Positions 1 through 8,971 of a DNA stretch of 64,000 bases are shown in pieces. Source of the DNA: a bacterium (GTDB lineage: Bacteria > Pseudomonadota > Alphaproteobacteria > Caulobacterales > Caulobacteraceae); assembly GCA_030824495.1 (NCBI GenBank), contig JAVBXP010000018.1, positions 1 through 64,000 on the forward strand. Direction: 5' to 3'. Position numbers and translations under genes: made by a program. Position 1 is the first letter of the stretch. Each line of letters begins with the position of its first letter. The notes below the pieces were generated by a model that was not told the origin of the DNA, did not search any database, and worked only from the letters and a program-made list of their open reading frames with translations.

Positions 1-648
1 CGCGTCGGACGAACCGCCCGCGGCGGTCGCCTCGGCCAGGCCGGGCGTTTCATAGGGGATCGGGGTCGTCGACTCGACCGGCGCAGGCAACGGCGCGCCG
101 AGCGACACCGGCCCGGCGGCGGCGCCCAGCTTGGCGCCCGCCATGGCCGATTCCGGCGCCCTATGCGGCGGCGGGGCGTCCTGGCTCATTGCACGCTGAG
201 CGATGTTCCAAAGAATGATGGCGGCGAGCACCAGCATGCCGGCGCCCACGATCAACGTCAGGCGTGGGTCCTTGGTCTCGCTCACACCGATCGGCGCGCG
301 CAGGGCGTTGTCCGTGAGCGGCTCTTCGCGGCGGAAACGATCGACGGCGGCTTCACCGTCCAGGCCCAACGCATTGGCGTAGGCGCGCACATAGCCGACC
401 GTGAACGGGCGTGAGGGCAGCTCGTCGAGGCGCATTTCCTCGATCGCGGCGAGGTAGCTACGACGGATTCGCGTGGAGTCGGCGAGGTCTTGCAGGTTCA
501 GGCCGCGGAATTCGCGGGCGGCTTTCAGAGCCGCGCCAACATCGGCGCCAGTGTCCAAGGTAGGCGTCAAGGACTCGTGACGGTTCGCCTCGCGATCACC
601 GTCCATCTGTAAATGCAGACCTGTAACCCCGCCAGTATCGAGCGGCAT
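1..648 (-). CDS. RodZ-like membrane-anchored HTH protein (partial)
   Basis: The frame starts at ATG 648 and stays open for 216 codons to the left edge, so the C-terminus is missing. The N-terminal third is an HTH_25/Xre-like domain (about residues 35-105) with the segment LQDLADSTRIRRSYLAAIEE, followed by a transmembrane helix (about residues 130-150, LTLIVGAGMLVLAAIILWNI) and a Pro/Ala-rich tail. This order matches the RodZ family, which links MreB to the membrane in cell-shape control; the C-terminal domain that would confirm it lies outside the window. An AGGGG-type ribosome site precedes ATG 648, whereas the in-frame ATG at 606 has none. It lies downstream of ptsP on the same strand after a gap of about 170 bases. 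The family is likely; the exact role is inferred. Confidence 0.75.
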   Translation of the reverse strand, partial: MPLDTGGVTGLHLQMDGDREANRHESLTPTLDTGADVGAALKAAREFRGLNLQDLADSTRIRRSYLAAIEEMRLDELPSRPFTVGYVRAYANALGLDGEAAVDRFRREEPLTDNALRAPIGVSETKDPRLTLIVGAGMLVLAAIILWNIAQRAMSQDAPPPHRAPESAMAGAKLGAAAGPVSLGAPLPAPVESTTPIPYETPGLAEATAAGGSSDA

Positions 649-815
649 GGCTACCTAGCGCCCCTTGCTAGAGTTGCGATTTTAAGGCGAAATCACGCGC
701 CGTCGACGTTACTGTCTAAAACCTAATATTGCGTTGTGGGTATCATCGTAGGCATTGCGATTCAATGCGCTATTCAGACGCGGACCGGTGTTCGCTAACT
801 TTCGCGCCGCGAATT

Positions 816-3074
816 CTAGATGGCCAAATACAATTTACGCGCGAGGGTCTCGATCTCGTTGCGAATAGTACCCGCCGACCCGCGGATCAGGGTTTGCACG
901 CCACGCCGCGCGGCTTCCCGATCGCATGACAGCACCATCTGCTTGACCGGGCCGATGCCCGCCGGCGGCATGGACAGTCGGTCGAAGCCCAGCGCCACCA
1001 GCACGAACGCCTCGAGCGGCCGGCCGGCCATCTCGCCACAGACCGAGACCGGCGTGCCGGTTTCCTCGCAGGCCTTCTGGATGGTCTCCAGCGCCCGCAG
1101 GGCCGGCGGCGACAGGAAGTCGTAGCGGTCGGCCACGCGTGGGTTTCCCCGGTCGGCGGCGAACAGGTACTGCATCAGGTCGTTGGTGCCGACGCTGACG
1201 AAGTCGGTCATCGGCAGCAGGGCGTCCAGGTGCCAGATCAGCGACGGCGCCTCGATCATCGCCCCGACATCCAGGCGCGAGGGGGCCGGGCGGCCGCGGC
1301 GCTGGGCCCAGGCGACCTCGTGGTCAACCAGGGCGCGGGCGGCGCGGAACTCGTCCACGCTGGCCACCAGCGGGAACATGATGCGCAAAGGCCGGCCGCG
1401 GGCGGCGGCGATCAGGGCGCGCAATTGCAGGCGCAGCAGGGCCGGGCGGTCCAGCCCCATGCGGATGGCGCGCCAGCCTAGGGCTGGGTTCTCTTCGCGC
1501 TCGGCTTCCATGTAGGGCAGCACCTTGTCGCCGCCGAGATCGAGGGTTCGGAAGGTGACGGCGCGGTCGCCGGCGGCGTCCATGACCCGGCCGTAGAGCG
1601 CGGCCTGGGCGTTGAAGCGCGGCATCTCCTCGGCGACCATGAACTGGAATTCGGTGCGGAACAGGCCGATGCCCTCGGCGCCGGTCTCCTCCAGGATGTC
1701 CAGGTCGACGTCCAGGCCTGCGTTCATCAGCAGGGTGATCTTGGCGCCGTCGCGGGTGAAGGCCGGCGTATCGCGCAGCTTGGCGAACTCGGCGCGGCGT
1801 TGAAGGCGGACTTCCAACCGCGCCTGCAGCGCCTTCACCACGTCGGGCCGCGGCCGCAGATAGGCCTCGCCGGTTTCGGCGTCGACGATGACCGGGTCGC
1901 CTTCCGAAACCCTGTCACGCAGGCCGGTCAGCCGCCCGACGCATGGGATGTCGAGGGCGCGGGCCACGATCGCGGCGTGGCTGGCCGAGGAGCCTTCCTC
2001 GAGCAACAGTCCGCGCAGCTTGGTGCGATCATATTCCAGCAGATCGGCGGGGCCGAGGTTGCGGGCGATCAGGATGGCGTCCTGCGGCAACTCGCGGGGC
2101 GCATGGCCGTCGCCAGACAGGTGGCGCAGCAGCCGGTCCGCCAGATCCTCGAAGTCGTGCAGCCGTTCGCGCAGATAGGGGTCGCGCGCCTGGCCCAGCC
2201 GCGCGCGGTGTTCGGACCGCACACGCTCGACCGCCGCCTCGGCGGTGAGGCCGTTGCGCACGGCGTCTTCCAGTGAGCGGTTCCAGCCCCGGTCGTGGGC
2301 GAACATCCTGTAGGTTTCGAGCACCTCGTAGGAGGCCTCGACCAGGCCGTGCTGGCCTTCAAGCATGGTGTCGATCTGGGCCTGAAGGCCGGCGATCGCG
2401 GTCTTGAGCTTCTCTTCCTCGGCGACCACGTCCTCGGCGAGCAGTTGCGAGGGGGCGACCGGCGGCTCGTGGAGGACTGCAACGCCCAGGGCCAGGCCGT
2501 CGGCGAACTTCGAACCGATGAGCCGTTCCGGGCGATGGGGCGCGATCTCGACGCCCTTAAACTCGCCTTCCAATTCGCTGCCGGCGACCATCTCGGCCAG
2601 CACCATGGCGACAATCTGCAGGTCTTCGACCTCGTCGTCCGTATAGCCGCGCTCGGTTCGGTTCTGGACGACCAGCACGCCGATGGCCCGGCCGCCGCGC
2701 AGCAGCGGCACGCCCATGAAGGCGTGGAACGGATCCTCGCCGGTTTCGGGGCGGTAGGAGAAGGCCGGATGGTTCGGGGCGTCGGACAGGTTCAGCGGCC
2801 GGCCAAGGCGCATGATCTCGCCGACTAGGCCTTCGCCTGGCTTCATGCGGGTCACGTGGACGGCGCCGGGATCCAGACCCTCGGTGGCGAACAGCTCCAT
2901 GTCGCCGCGCTCGCGTCGCATGTAGAGGGAGCAGACCTCGGCGACCATCGAGCGAGCGATGATCCGCACGACGGTGTCCAGCCGCGTTTGCGCGGGCCCG
3001 CCGGAAGCAAGCGCCTCGCGAATCTGCCGAAGCAGGCTGCGTTGTCCTCGAATAGCGACGCTGGGCGTGGCCAT
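816..3074 (-). CDS. ptsP: phosphoenolpyruvate-protein phosphotransferase PtsP (enzyme I-Ntr)
   Basis: A 752-residue protein with the full enzyme I-Ntr layout: an N-terminal GAF domain (about residues 20-170), an HPr-binding helical region, the swivelling phospho-His domain with GSSASHAAIVAR (His366 is the predicted phosphorylated residue), and a C-terminal PEP-binding TIM barrel with GLFRTEFQFM and the catalytic-Cys motif SVCGEMAG. It passes phosphate from PEP to NPr and EIIA-Ntr and regulates rather than transports sugar; in Caulobacter the PTS-Ntr affects the (p)ppGpp enzyme SpoT. The GAF domain is the expected glutamine/nitrogen sensor. The ATG follows AGGGAGAA. In related genomes ptsP usually follows lysC closely; here about 4.7 kb of other genes lie between them. 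Confidence 0.95.
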   Translation of the reverse strand: MATPSVAIRGQRSLLRQIREALASGGPAQTRLDTVVRIIARSMVAEVCSLYMRRERGDMELFATEGLDPGAVHVTRMKPGEGLVGEIMRLGRPLNLSDAPNHPAFSYRPETGEDPFHAFMGVPLLRGGRAIGVLVVQNRTERGYTDDEVEDLQIVAMVLAEMVAGSELEGEFKGVEIAPHRPERLIGSKFADGLALGVAVLHEPPVAPSQLLAEDVVAEEEKLKTAIAGLQAQIDTMLEGQHGLVEASYEVLETYRMFAHDRGWNRSLEDAVRNGLTAEAAVERVRSEHRARLGQARDPYLRERLHDFEDLADRLLRHLSGDGHAPRELPQDAILIARNLGPADLLEYDRTKLRGLLLEEGSSASHAAIVARALDIPCVGRLTGLRDRVSEGDPVIVDAETGEAYLRPRPDVVKALQARLEVRLQRRAEFAKLRDTPAFTRDGAKITLLMNAGLDVDLDILEETGAEGIGLFRTEFQFMVAEEMPRFNAQAALYGRVMDAAGDRAVTFRTLDLGGDKVLPYMEAEREENPALGWRAIRMGLDRPALLRLQLRALIAAARGRPLRIMFPLVASVDEFRAARALVDHEVAWAQRRGRPAPSRLDVGAMIEAPSLIWHLDALLPMTDFVSVGTNDLMQYLFAADRGNPRVADRYDFLSPPALRALETIQKACEETGTPVSVCGEMAGRPLEAFVLVALGFDRLSMPPAGIGPVKQMVLSCDREAARRGVQTLIRGSAGTIRNEIETLARKLYLAI

Positions 3075-3269
3075 CAGTGGGCTGTTCTCCCTGTCCTTTT
3101 TCGCCTCCTAGCAGCTTTGGACGTCGGAACGGAGACGAAAAGCCCACCCCGCGATTTTGTGAGCTTCACTACGTGGCGTCCGCAGGTCTGGAAGAAGAGC
3201 GCCATTTCCAGCCTGCCTAATTTGTGGGCATTGCAATCGAGCCGTCCAGGCTGCTTCTCCTGGTAGGGG

Positions 3270-3887
3270 CTAGGGCGTCACCAGGTAGGCGCAGCGCCTG
3301 GCGTCGGCGAGGATGTACTCGACCCGCTTCACTTGGGCCGGGGCGAGCATGGTCTGGAACAGGGCCAGCTCAGAGCGGCAAAACCCCTGGCAGGCCGCGG
3401 CGGCGGCGCAGATCGGGCAATGGTTCTCGATCAGCAGGTAGTCGCCGTCTTCGCCGCGACTGCACTCGGCCATGTAGCCTTCGGCGGCGCGGATCTGGGC
3501 CAGGCGTTCCAGTCGTTGTTCGAGCGTCGCCGCGCCGGCCATCGCGTTGCGATAGCCGATCTCAATGGCTTGCTCGCGGCGCTTGATCAGCCGCTCCATG
3601 CCCGCCTCGCCGAACTCGGCGCGGACGCCTTCGATCAGCTCGACGGTCATCTGAGCATGGGTGTCGGGAAAACGCTCATGACCCTTTTGGCTCAGCGACC
3701 AGGACCGACCCGGCCGTCCGACCCCTATCCGTTCGGTGACGTGCTCGACCAGCCCCTCGTCGGCGAGCTTTTCCATTTGCAGGCGTGCGGCCTGACGGGA
3801 GACACCAAGAGCCTCGGCCAGTCCCTTCGTCTGAAAGGGGCCCTTGCTCTTCAGGAGCAGGAGGATTTGGTCGGACGGGCTGCGCAT
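3270..3887 (-). CDS. COG2345-type transcriptional regulator with Cys-rich C-terminus
   Basis: A 205-residue regulator. Residues 1-75 form a winged helix (SPSDQILLLLKSKGPFQTKG, then LAEALGVSRQAARLQMEKL and a GRPGRSW wing). The C-terminal part has the ENHCPICAAAAACQGFC cluster, a CxxC-x5-C-x3-C arrangement resembling SufR-like COG2345 regulators that can bind an Fe-S cluster or metal. An earlier TTG start at 3908 is possible, but ATG 3887 fits the family. No ribosome site is visible before ATG 3887; instead the start codon lies in a CATTTGACAAAC element repeated in inverted form over the start of the divergent MFS gene. It probably represses itself and that transporter. The cofactor is an inference from the cysteines. 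Confidence 0.8.
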   Translation of the reverse strand: MRSPSDQILLLLKSKGPFQTKGLAEALGVSRQAARLQMEKLADEGLVEHVTERIGVGRPGRSWSLSQKGHERFPDTHAQMTVELIEGVRAEFGEAGMERLIKRREQAIEIGYRNAMAGAATLEQRLERLAQIRAAEGYMAECSRGEDGDYLLIENHCPICAAAAACQGFCRSELALFQTMLAPAQVKRVEYILADARRCAYLVTP

Positions 3888-3961
3888 TTGACAAACGAAT
3901 GATTGCAAAATTAGCGGGCAGGGTCTAGCTCGAAATATGTAAAGCGGGAGTTTGTCAAATG
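3885..3961. promoter_or_regulatory. paired inverted TTTGWCAAA operator candidates
   Basis: CATTTGACAAAC at 3885-3896 and its exact reverse complement GTTTGTCAAATG at 3950-3961 each contain the near-palindrome TTTG-W-CAAA, and each includes the start codon of one of the two divergent genes. The intergenic promoters lie between them. The likely binder is the winged-helix regulator encoded at 3270-3887. The repeats are read directly; the operator role is inferred. Confidence 0.6.
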
Positions 3962-5353
3962 GCGGCCACGACGAAGGCGGACGGAAGTTGGGGCGACGTC
4001 ATGGCCGATGGCCGGCTTCCCCGGTTCATCCTGATCTGCCTGGGCGTCTGGATCAGCGCCGCCGACTCCCTGGTGACCGCCACGATCATGCCCAGCGTGG
4101 GCGCGGATCTAGGCGGCTACGCCTATTTTGGTTGGGCGACGGCAGGGTTCCTGCTGGGCTCGGTGGTGGCGGGCGCCAGCTCGGGCTTGCTGGCGCTGCG
4201 CTTTGGCCTGCGCCGCGCGACAGCCGCTGCGGCCCTGCTTTACGCGGTGGGCTGCGCGCTCAGCGCCGCCGGCCCAGACATCTGGAGCTTCCTGGTCGGC
4301 CGGCTGTTGCAAGGCATGGGCGGCGGCTGGGTCGTCGGCTTCTGCTCGGTCGCTATTGGACTGTTGTTCCCCGACCGCCTGTTGCCCCGGGTCTACGCCG
4401 CCATCACCGCCGTCTGGGGTGTCGCCAGTCTGCTTGGCCCGATGATCGGCGGGATATTCGCCGACCTTGGCGCCTGGCGCTGGGTGTTCTGGCTGTTTGC
4501 GATCCAGGCCGTGGGCGTGGCCTGGGCGGCCTTCGTCATGTTGCCGCGTGGCGACCAGAACGAGGCTGACAGCCGGGTGGCGTGGCCCCAACTCGCCCTG
4601 ATCGCGGCCGGCGTTTCGGCCATCGGCTTGGCCGACATGGCCCATGACTTCGCACGCTCGACCGCGCTGATCGGGCTCGGGATCGCCCTGTTGGCAGCCA
4701 TGGTCTGGGTCGACGGCCGTTCCAGCGTGCGGTTGCTGCCCAAGGGATCGGGCAGCCTGAAGACGATAGCCGGTGCAGGATTGGCGACGATGTTCCTGCT
4801 GACCACGGCCTCGATGGGGTTCTCCATCTATGGTCCAGCGATCCTGCAGACCTTAGCCGGGTTCTCCGCCCTGGCGGCCGGCTACGTAATCGCGGGCGAG
4901 GCCGCGGCTTGGACGGTGCTTGGCCTGATCGTCGCCCACCTGACCGGCGCATGGCCCGTGCGGATGATACGTCTGGGCGCGGTGGTGGCGATGCTCGGGG
5001 TGCTGTTTAGCGCCCTGGTCTTCCCATCTGGTTCTGTCTGGGGCGTGATCGTGGCGGGGCTGTTCCTGGGCGGCGGCTTTGGCCTGTCATGGGCGTTCAT
5101 GAGCCAGCGCATCCTGGCGGCCCTGCCCCTGGAAGAGCGGGCGATCGGGGCGGCGGCCATGACCACGGTCAGGCTGACTGGCGCGGCCGTCGGCGCGGCG
5201 GCGGCAGGTGCGGTCGCCAACCTTGTCGGCTTCTCGGAAGGCTTGTCCGAAGCGACCGCCAAGGCGGCGGGCCTTTGGGTGTTCATCTCGATCCTGCCGG
5301 TGGCGATGCTGGGTGTCTGGACGGCCTGGAGGCTGACCGCTCGGCCAGCCTAG
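3959..5353 (+). CDS. MFS transporter, DHA2-like drug exporter family
   Basis: A 464-residue integral membrane protein with about 14 hydrophobic segments. After the first helix (FILICLGVWISAADSLVTAT) it has the MFS loop 2-3 region (LALRFGLRRA) and an LGPMIGGIFADLGAWRWVFW segment typical of drug:H+ antiporters of the EmrB/QacA type. Substrate cannot be read from sequence. The ATG follows GGGAG at a normal distance. It is divergent from a Cys-containing regulator with shared operator-like repeats, so expression is probably controlled by that regulator. Its TAG stop shares the tetranucleotide CTAG with the stop of the convergent TetR gene. Confidence 0.88.
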   Translation: MAATTKADGSWGDVMADGRLPRFILICLGVWISAADSLVTATIMPSVGADLGGYAYFGWATAGFLLGSVVAGASSGLLALRFGLRRATAAAALLYAVGCALSAAGPDIWSFLVGRLLQGMGGGWVVGFCSVAIGLLFPDRLLPRVYAAITAVWGVASLLGPMIGGIFADLGAWRWVFWLFAIQAVGVAWAAFVMLPRGDQNEADSRVAWPQLALIAAGVSAIGLADMAHDFARSTALIGLGIALLAAMVWVDGRSSVRLLPKGSGSLKTIAGAGLATMFLLTTASMGFSIYGPAILQTLAGFSALAAGYVIAGEAAAWTVLGLIVAHLTGAWPVRMIRLGAVVAMLGVLFSALVFPSGSVWGVIVAGLFLGGGFGLSWAFMSQRILAALPLEERAIGAAAMTTVRLTGAAVGAAAAGAVANLVGFSEGLSEATAKAAGLWVFISILPVAMLGVWTAWRLTARPA

Positions 5354-5931
5354 GCCGAAAGGGCGCCTGTCATGATCCGTGACAGGCCCTCAGTGGCTTC
5401 AGCCCGGGACAGGCGGCCGGCGGCCGCCGCCTGGGACAAGGTGTCGGCCGCGCCGATCACGCCAAGCAACACTGCGCGGGCCTCGGGGCCTGACAGGTCG
5501 ACGAACCTCGACAGGGCCTGCCGGTAGAGTTCGACATATCCGTCGCGCAGGGTCTGGCGGAACTCGTCCATTTCCTCGGTCGCCGATAAGGCCGCGGCGA
5601 TGGCGCCGAATTCCGGGCCTGACGACAGCACGCAATCGACATAGGCCGCGCTGAGGATCGCGACCGCGCCGTCGAGCGTCGTGGCGCTGACCTCCAGGGC
5701 GAGCTTGGCGGCCTGCACTTGTCGATCGTCATAGTGACGATACAGCGCGATCAGCAAACCGGCCCGCGTGCCGAAGTGCTCGTAGGCGATGGGTTTGGTG
5801 ACCCCGGCCTGCTCAGCCAGATAGGCCAGGGTCAGGGCGTCGGTGCCGTGCGACCGCACAATAGCCGAGGCGGTCTCCAGCAATTGCAGCCGCCGCTGCT
5901 CTCTTGGCATCCGCTTGGCCAACACGACCAT
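5350..5931 (-). CDS. TetR family transcriptional regulator
   Basis: About 193 residues. The N-terminal DNA-binding domain is typical TetR (LLETASAIVRSHGTDALTLA, then YLAEQAGVTKPIAYEHFGTRAGLL), followed by an alpha-helical ligand-binding domain that cannot be assigned a ligand. The frame is open further upstream to TTG 5955. ATG 5931 abuts an AGAGGG ribosome site, and a GTG two codons further in (5925) has better spacing, so the exact start is uncertain. It is divergent from the GNAT/dehydrogenase-like operon at 6042 and probably represses it through the inverted repeat at 5986-6000. Confidence 0.85.
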   Translation of the reverse strand: MVVLAKRMPREQRRLQLLETASAIVRSHGTDALTLAYLAEQAGVTKPIAYEHFGTRAGLLIALYRHYDDRQVQAAKLALEVSATTLDGAVAILSAAYVDCVLSSGPEFGAIAAALSATEEMDEFRQTLRDGYVELYRQALSRFVDLSGPEARAVLLGVIGAADTLSQAAAAGRLSRAEATEGLSRIMTGALSA

Positions 5932-5985
5932 CCCTCTGACCCCGGGGCGCATCAACGCGCTTGACCGACCAACGGCGCTACGTAT

Positions 5986-6000
5986 GTTACGAATAGTAAC
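5986..6000. promoter_or_regulatory. inverted repeat, candidate TetR operator
   Basis: GTTAC-GAATA-GTAAC is a perfect 5-base-arm inverted repeat in the short intergenic space between the TetR gene and the divergent GNAT gene. Flanking TACG/CGTA steps give weak further symmetry. Placement suits a TetR dimer acting on both promoters. This is an inference from position and symmetry only. Confidence 0.4.
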
Positions 6001-6041
6001 TTACAGATCGTAATATAGCGACGGTTCTAGCGGAGGTGCTC

Positions 6042-6689
6042 ATGACAGCCAAGTCGATTCAACTCTCTCAGCCGACCCCCGATCAGGCGGCGCGCTTCGC
6101 CCCGCTCATCGCAGAGCTGATCTGGGCCACCGGCCCGGTCAGCTACGGCTATCAGTTCGGTGACCAAGGCCTGTTGGCGCGGATTGTCGCGGCGTCATGG
6201 AGGGCGCCTGACACGCTGTTCGCGGCCTCGGCGGCCACTCTGGCTACGGATGGCGATGAGCTGGTGGGGCTGGAACTGGGCTTCGCGGGCCCCAATTTCT
6301 ACGTCTTCAAGAACAATCTGGTCGGTCTCGCAGGCGACTTGATCACCCAAGGCGTTGTGACGTCCGCTGAACTCAAGGGCCTGGCTGAACGCGCTGAGCA
6401 GGCGAGCTATTTGAACGCGCACGTACCCGACGACGTCTACTACCTGCATGCTCTGTCGACGCCGGAGCGTCATCGCGGCAAGGGCGCGGGCCGACAATTA
6501 CTGCATGCGGCCATTGGGCGGGCGAGGGGCGAGGGCTATCGCGAGCTTCAACTGGACGTCCTGGCCGACAACCCTGCGGTTGGCTTCTATCAGGCCAATG
6601 GCCTGCGTATCTTGTCGGAGACCCGCTCGCCGGAATTGTCGCGGGAGCACGGTTTTCCGAGCGAGTACCGCATGGCGGTGACGCTATGA
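6042..6689 (+). CDS. GNAT family N-acetyltransferase
   Basis: A 215-residue protein with the GCN5-related acetyltransferase core in its C-terminal half: beta4 LHALSTPERHRGKGAGRQLL contains the acetyl-CoA motif RGKGAG, followed by LDVLADNPAVGFYQANGL, the usual helix-strand end. The acceptor substrate is unknown. ATG 6042 lies behind GGAGG; the upstream GTG at 6036 overlaps that ribosome site and is unlikely. It overlaps the next gene by ATGA, so the two are co-translated, and faces the TetR regulator. Confidence 0.85.
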   Translation: MTAKSIQLSQPTPDQAARFAPLIAELIWATGPVSYGYQFGDQGLLARIVAASWRAPDTLFAASAATLATDGDELVGLELGFAGPNFYVFKNNLVGLAGDLITQGVVTSAELKGLAERAEQASYLNAHVPDDVYYLHALSTPERHRGKGAGRQLLHAAIGRARGEGYRELQLDVLADNPAVGFYQANGLRILSETRSPELSREHGFPSEYRMAVTL

Positions 6690-7675
6690 GCTCGCGCATC
6701 CTGATCGCCGGCGGCTATGGCGTTGTGGGCGGACTGATCGCGCGGCACCTCCATGCGGCGGGCCACGATGTCGATCTGATCCTGGCTGGGCGAAATCCCG
6801 CGGCCGGCGAGGCCCTGGCTAAGGAACTGGGAGCCAGGACGGCTCGTCTCGATGTCGCTGATCCAAGCGGGGACCTCGCAGACATCGGCCCGGTGGATGT
6901 CGTGGTCGCCGCCTTGCAGGACCCGCGGGAGGCTCTGCTGCTCGGCGCCTTGAGATCGGGCGCGGCGCATATCGGCGTCACCCGCACCGCCGACACCATG
7001 TCGCCCGTCGCCGTTGCGGCCAGCGCCTTCGCGTCCGGTCCCGTGCTGATGCTGGGCCATTGGCAGGCCGGCGTGCTCACCCTGGCGGCACAGGTTGCGG
7101 CTGCGGCGTTCACCCGGGTGGACCGGATCGAACTTGCGGCGCTCTACGACTATGCCGATCCTATCGGGCCGATGACCGCCGGCGACAGCACCGGCTTCGT
7201 CGGCCGCGCCTTGACCCGCCGTGACGGCCTTTGGCTCTCGGTGGATGCGGCAGAGAACGCTCGACAGGTGAGGCGGCGCGGCCAACCGGCTTTCGACGCC
7301 ATGCCCATGGGGGTGCTGGATGTGCCTAGCCTGGCCATCGCAACGGGCGCGCCCAATGTCCGCTTTGATCTGGGGACCGGGGAATCGCGTGGGACTCAGG
7401 CCGGCGGCGCGGCTTCGCACGATCTCTTCATCGATATTTCGGGGCAGGTTGCGGGCGGGGCGGTCGAGACCCGCCGGACCGTCGTCTCCGATCCCAAAGG
7501 TCAGGCCCACCTGACCGCCTTGGGCGTCATGGTCGGCGTCGAGCGCGTTCTGGGTCTTGATGGTGGTCCGCCGGCGAGCGCCGGCCTGAAGTTCCCGGAG
7601 AGCTTCATCAACGCCGCCTGGGCCTTGGGCCGTCTGGAGGCCTTTGGCGTATCGATCACCTCTGAGGAGATCTAG
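6686..7675 (+). CDS. saccharopine dehydrogenase-like NAD(P)-binding protein
   Basis: A 329-residue protein beginning with a Rossmann fold (ILIAGGYGVVGGLIARHLHA, Gly-rich loop GGYGVVGG), as in saccharopine dehydrogenase-like oxidoreductases. A second nucleotide-fold strand (VDVVVAAL) follows, then a middle domain with a conserved-looking GHWQAGVLTLAAQVAA segment. No specific reaction can be assigned. The start overlaps the GNAT stop (ATGA), so the two form one operon under the divergent TetR regulator; together they suggest a small modification or detoxification pathway. Confidence 0.75.
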   Translation: MSSRILIAGGYGVVGGLIARHLHAAGHDVDLILAGRNPAAGEALAKELGARTARLDVADPSGDLADIGPVDVVVAALQDPREALLLGALRSGAAHIGVTRTADTMSPVAVAASAFASGPVLMLGHWQAGVLTLAAQVAAAAFTRVDRIELAALYDYADPIGPMTAGDSTGFVGRALTRRDGLWLSVDAAENARQVRRRGQPAFDAMPMGVLDVPSLAIATGAPNVRFDLGTGESRGTQAGGAASHDLFIDISGQVAGGAVETRRTVVSDPKGQAHLTALGVMVGVERVLGLDGGPPASAGLKFPESFINAAWALGRLEAFGVSITSEEI

Positions 7676-7695
7676 GGCAGCTCGGCAAAGGAATC

Positions 7696-7724
7696 CCGCC
7701 ACCCTGGTCGAGCCGGGGTGGCGG
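7696..7724. terminator. bidirectional hairpin between convergent genes
   Basis: CCGCCACCC (7696-7704) pairs with GGGTGGCGG (7716-7724) across an 11-base loop, in the short gap between the convergent dehydrogenase-like gene and lysC. There is no strong T-run on either side. Confidence 0.55.
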
Positions 7725-7732
7725 AGCAGATC

Positions 7733-8971
7733 CTAGAGTTGGTCGAGGCCGAAGCCGGCGTGCAGGGCGCGCACGGCCAGTTCGGTGTAGGCGGCGTCGA
7801 TCAGCACGCTGATCTTGATTTCGCTGGTCGAGATGACCTGGATGTTCACGCCCTTGTCGGCCAGCGACTGGAACATGGTCTTGGCCACGCCAGTGTGGCT
7901 GCGCATGCCGACGCCGATGACCGAAACCTTGGCGACTTCCTCGTTCACCTGGACGTCTTCGAAGCCGATTTTCTGCTGGTTGGCGCGGACGATCTCGACC
8001 GCACGGGCCGCGTCACGCTTGCCGACAGTGAATTCCATATTGGCCGTGGCGGCCGTGCGCGCGTGGCTCTGAACGATCATGTCCACGTTCACATTGGCGT
8101 CGGCCAGGGCGCCGAAGAGCACCGACGACACGCCCGGACTGTCGGGCAGGCCGAAAAGGCTGATCTTTGCTTCGTCGCGGCTATAGGCGACGCCGCTCAC
8201 GATCCGCTTTTCCATGATCTCTTCCTCGTCGCACACGATGGTGCCTTGGCCGGGCGCTTCGCCGGGCTCAACAAAACTGGACAGCACTCGCACCGGGACG
8301 TTCTGGGCCATGGCCAGTTCGACCGAGCGGGTCTGAAGGACCTTGGCGCCGAGCGACGCCATTTCAAGCATCTCCTCATAGGAGATCTTGTTGAGTTTGC
8401 GGGCCTTGCTCTCGATGCGCGGGTCGGTGGTGTAGACCCCGTCCACATCGGTGTAGATGTCGCAACGGATCGCCTTGACGGCGGCGGCGATGGCCACCGC
8501 GCTGGTGTCCGAGCCGCCGCGGCCGAGCGTGGCGATACGGCCGTCGCGGGTCACGCCCTGGAAGCCGGCGATGACGGCGACTTCACCGGCGTCCAGAGCC
8601 GCAGACAGCTTCTCGGACGGAACATCGTCGATGCGAGCGCGGCCGTGGGCGTCGTCGGCGATGATCGGAACCTGCCAACCCAGCCACGATTTCGCGGGCA
8701 GGCCCATATTGCGCAGGGTCATGGCCAGCAGACCGGCCGTCACCTGTTCGCCCGAGGCGACCACGGCGTCGTACTCGTCGTCCGAAGGCGCGAGACCGGG
8801 CGCGGCGGGGCCGGCGCCATCGGTCCAGGCGACCAGCTCATTGGTCTTTCCGGCCATGGCCGACACCACGACGCAAACCTGGTGTCCGGCCGCGACCTCC
8901 GCGGCCACGAGCCGGCCAACGCGCCGGATACGCTCTAGGTCGGCCACCGAAGTGCCGCCGAATTTCATCAC
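7733..8971 (-). CDS. lysC: aspartate kinase
   Basis: At least 412 residues. It phosphorylates aspartate, the first step to lysine, threonine, methionine and diaminopimelate. The kinase domain starts with [10 protein letters not shown] and has the nucleotide/substrate motif [13 protein letters not shown]; two C-terminal ACT domains (the second around [20 protein letters not shown]) provide feedback control. In-frame starts are GTG 8971 and ATG 8968, neither with a ribosome site. A CTG at 8983 lies 8 bases behind GGAG and would give [13 protein letters not shown], the usual family N-terminus, so the true start may be CTG 8983. The gene is divergent from ubiG. Confidence 0.95.
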   Translation of the reverse strand: MMKFGGTSVADLERIRRVGRLVAAEVAAGHQVCVVVSAMAGKTNELVAWTDGAGPAAPGLAPSDDEYDAVVASGEQVTAGLLAMTLRNMGLPAKSWLGWQVPIIADDAHGRARIDDVPSEKLSAALDAGEVAVIAGFQGVTRDGRIATLGRGGSDTSAVAIAAAVKAIRCDIYTDVDGVYTTDPRIESKARKLNKISYEEMLEMASLGAKVLQTRSVELAMAQNVPVRVLSSFVEPGEAPGQGTIVCDEEEIMEKRIVSGVAYSRDEAKISLFGLPDSPGVSSVLFGALADANVNVDMIVQSHARTAATANMEFTVGKRDAARAVEIVRANQQKIGFEDVQVNEEVAKVSVIGVGMRSHTGVAKTMFQSLADKGVNIQVISTSEIKISVLIDAAYTELAVRALHAGFGLDQL

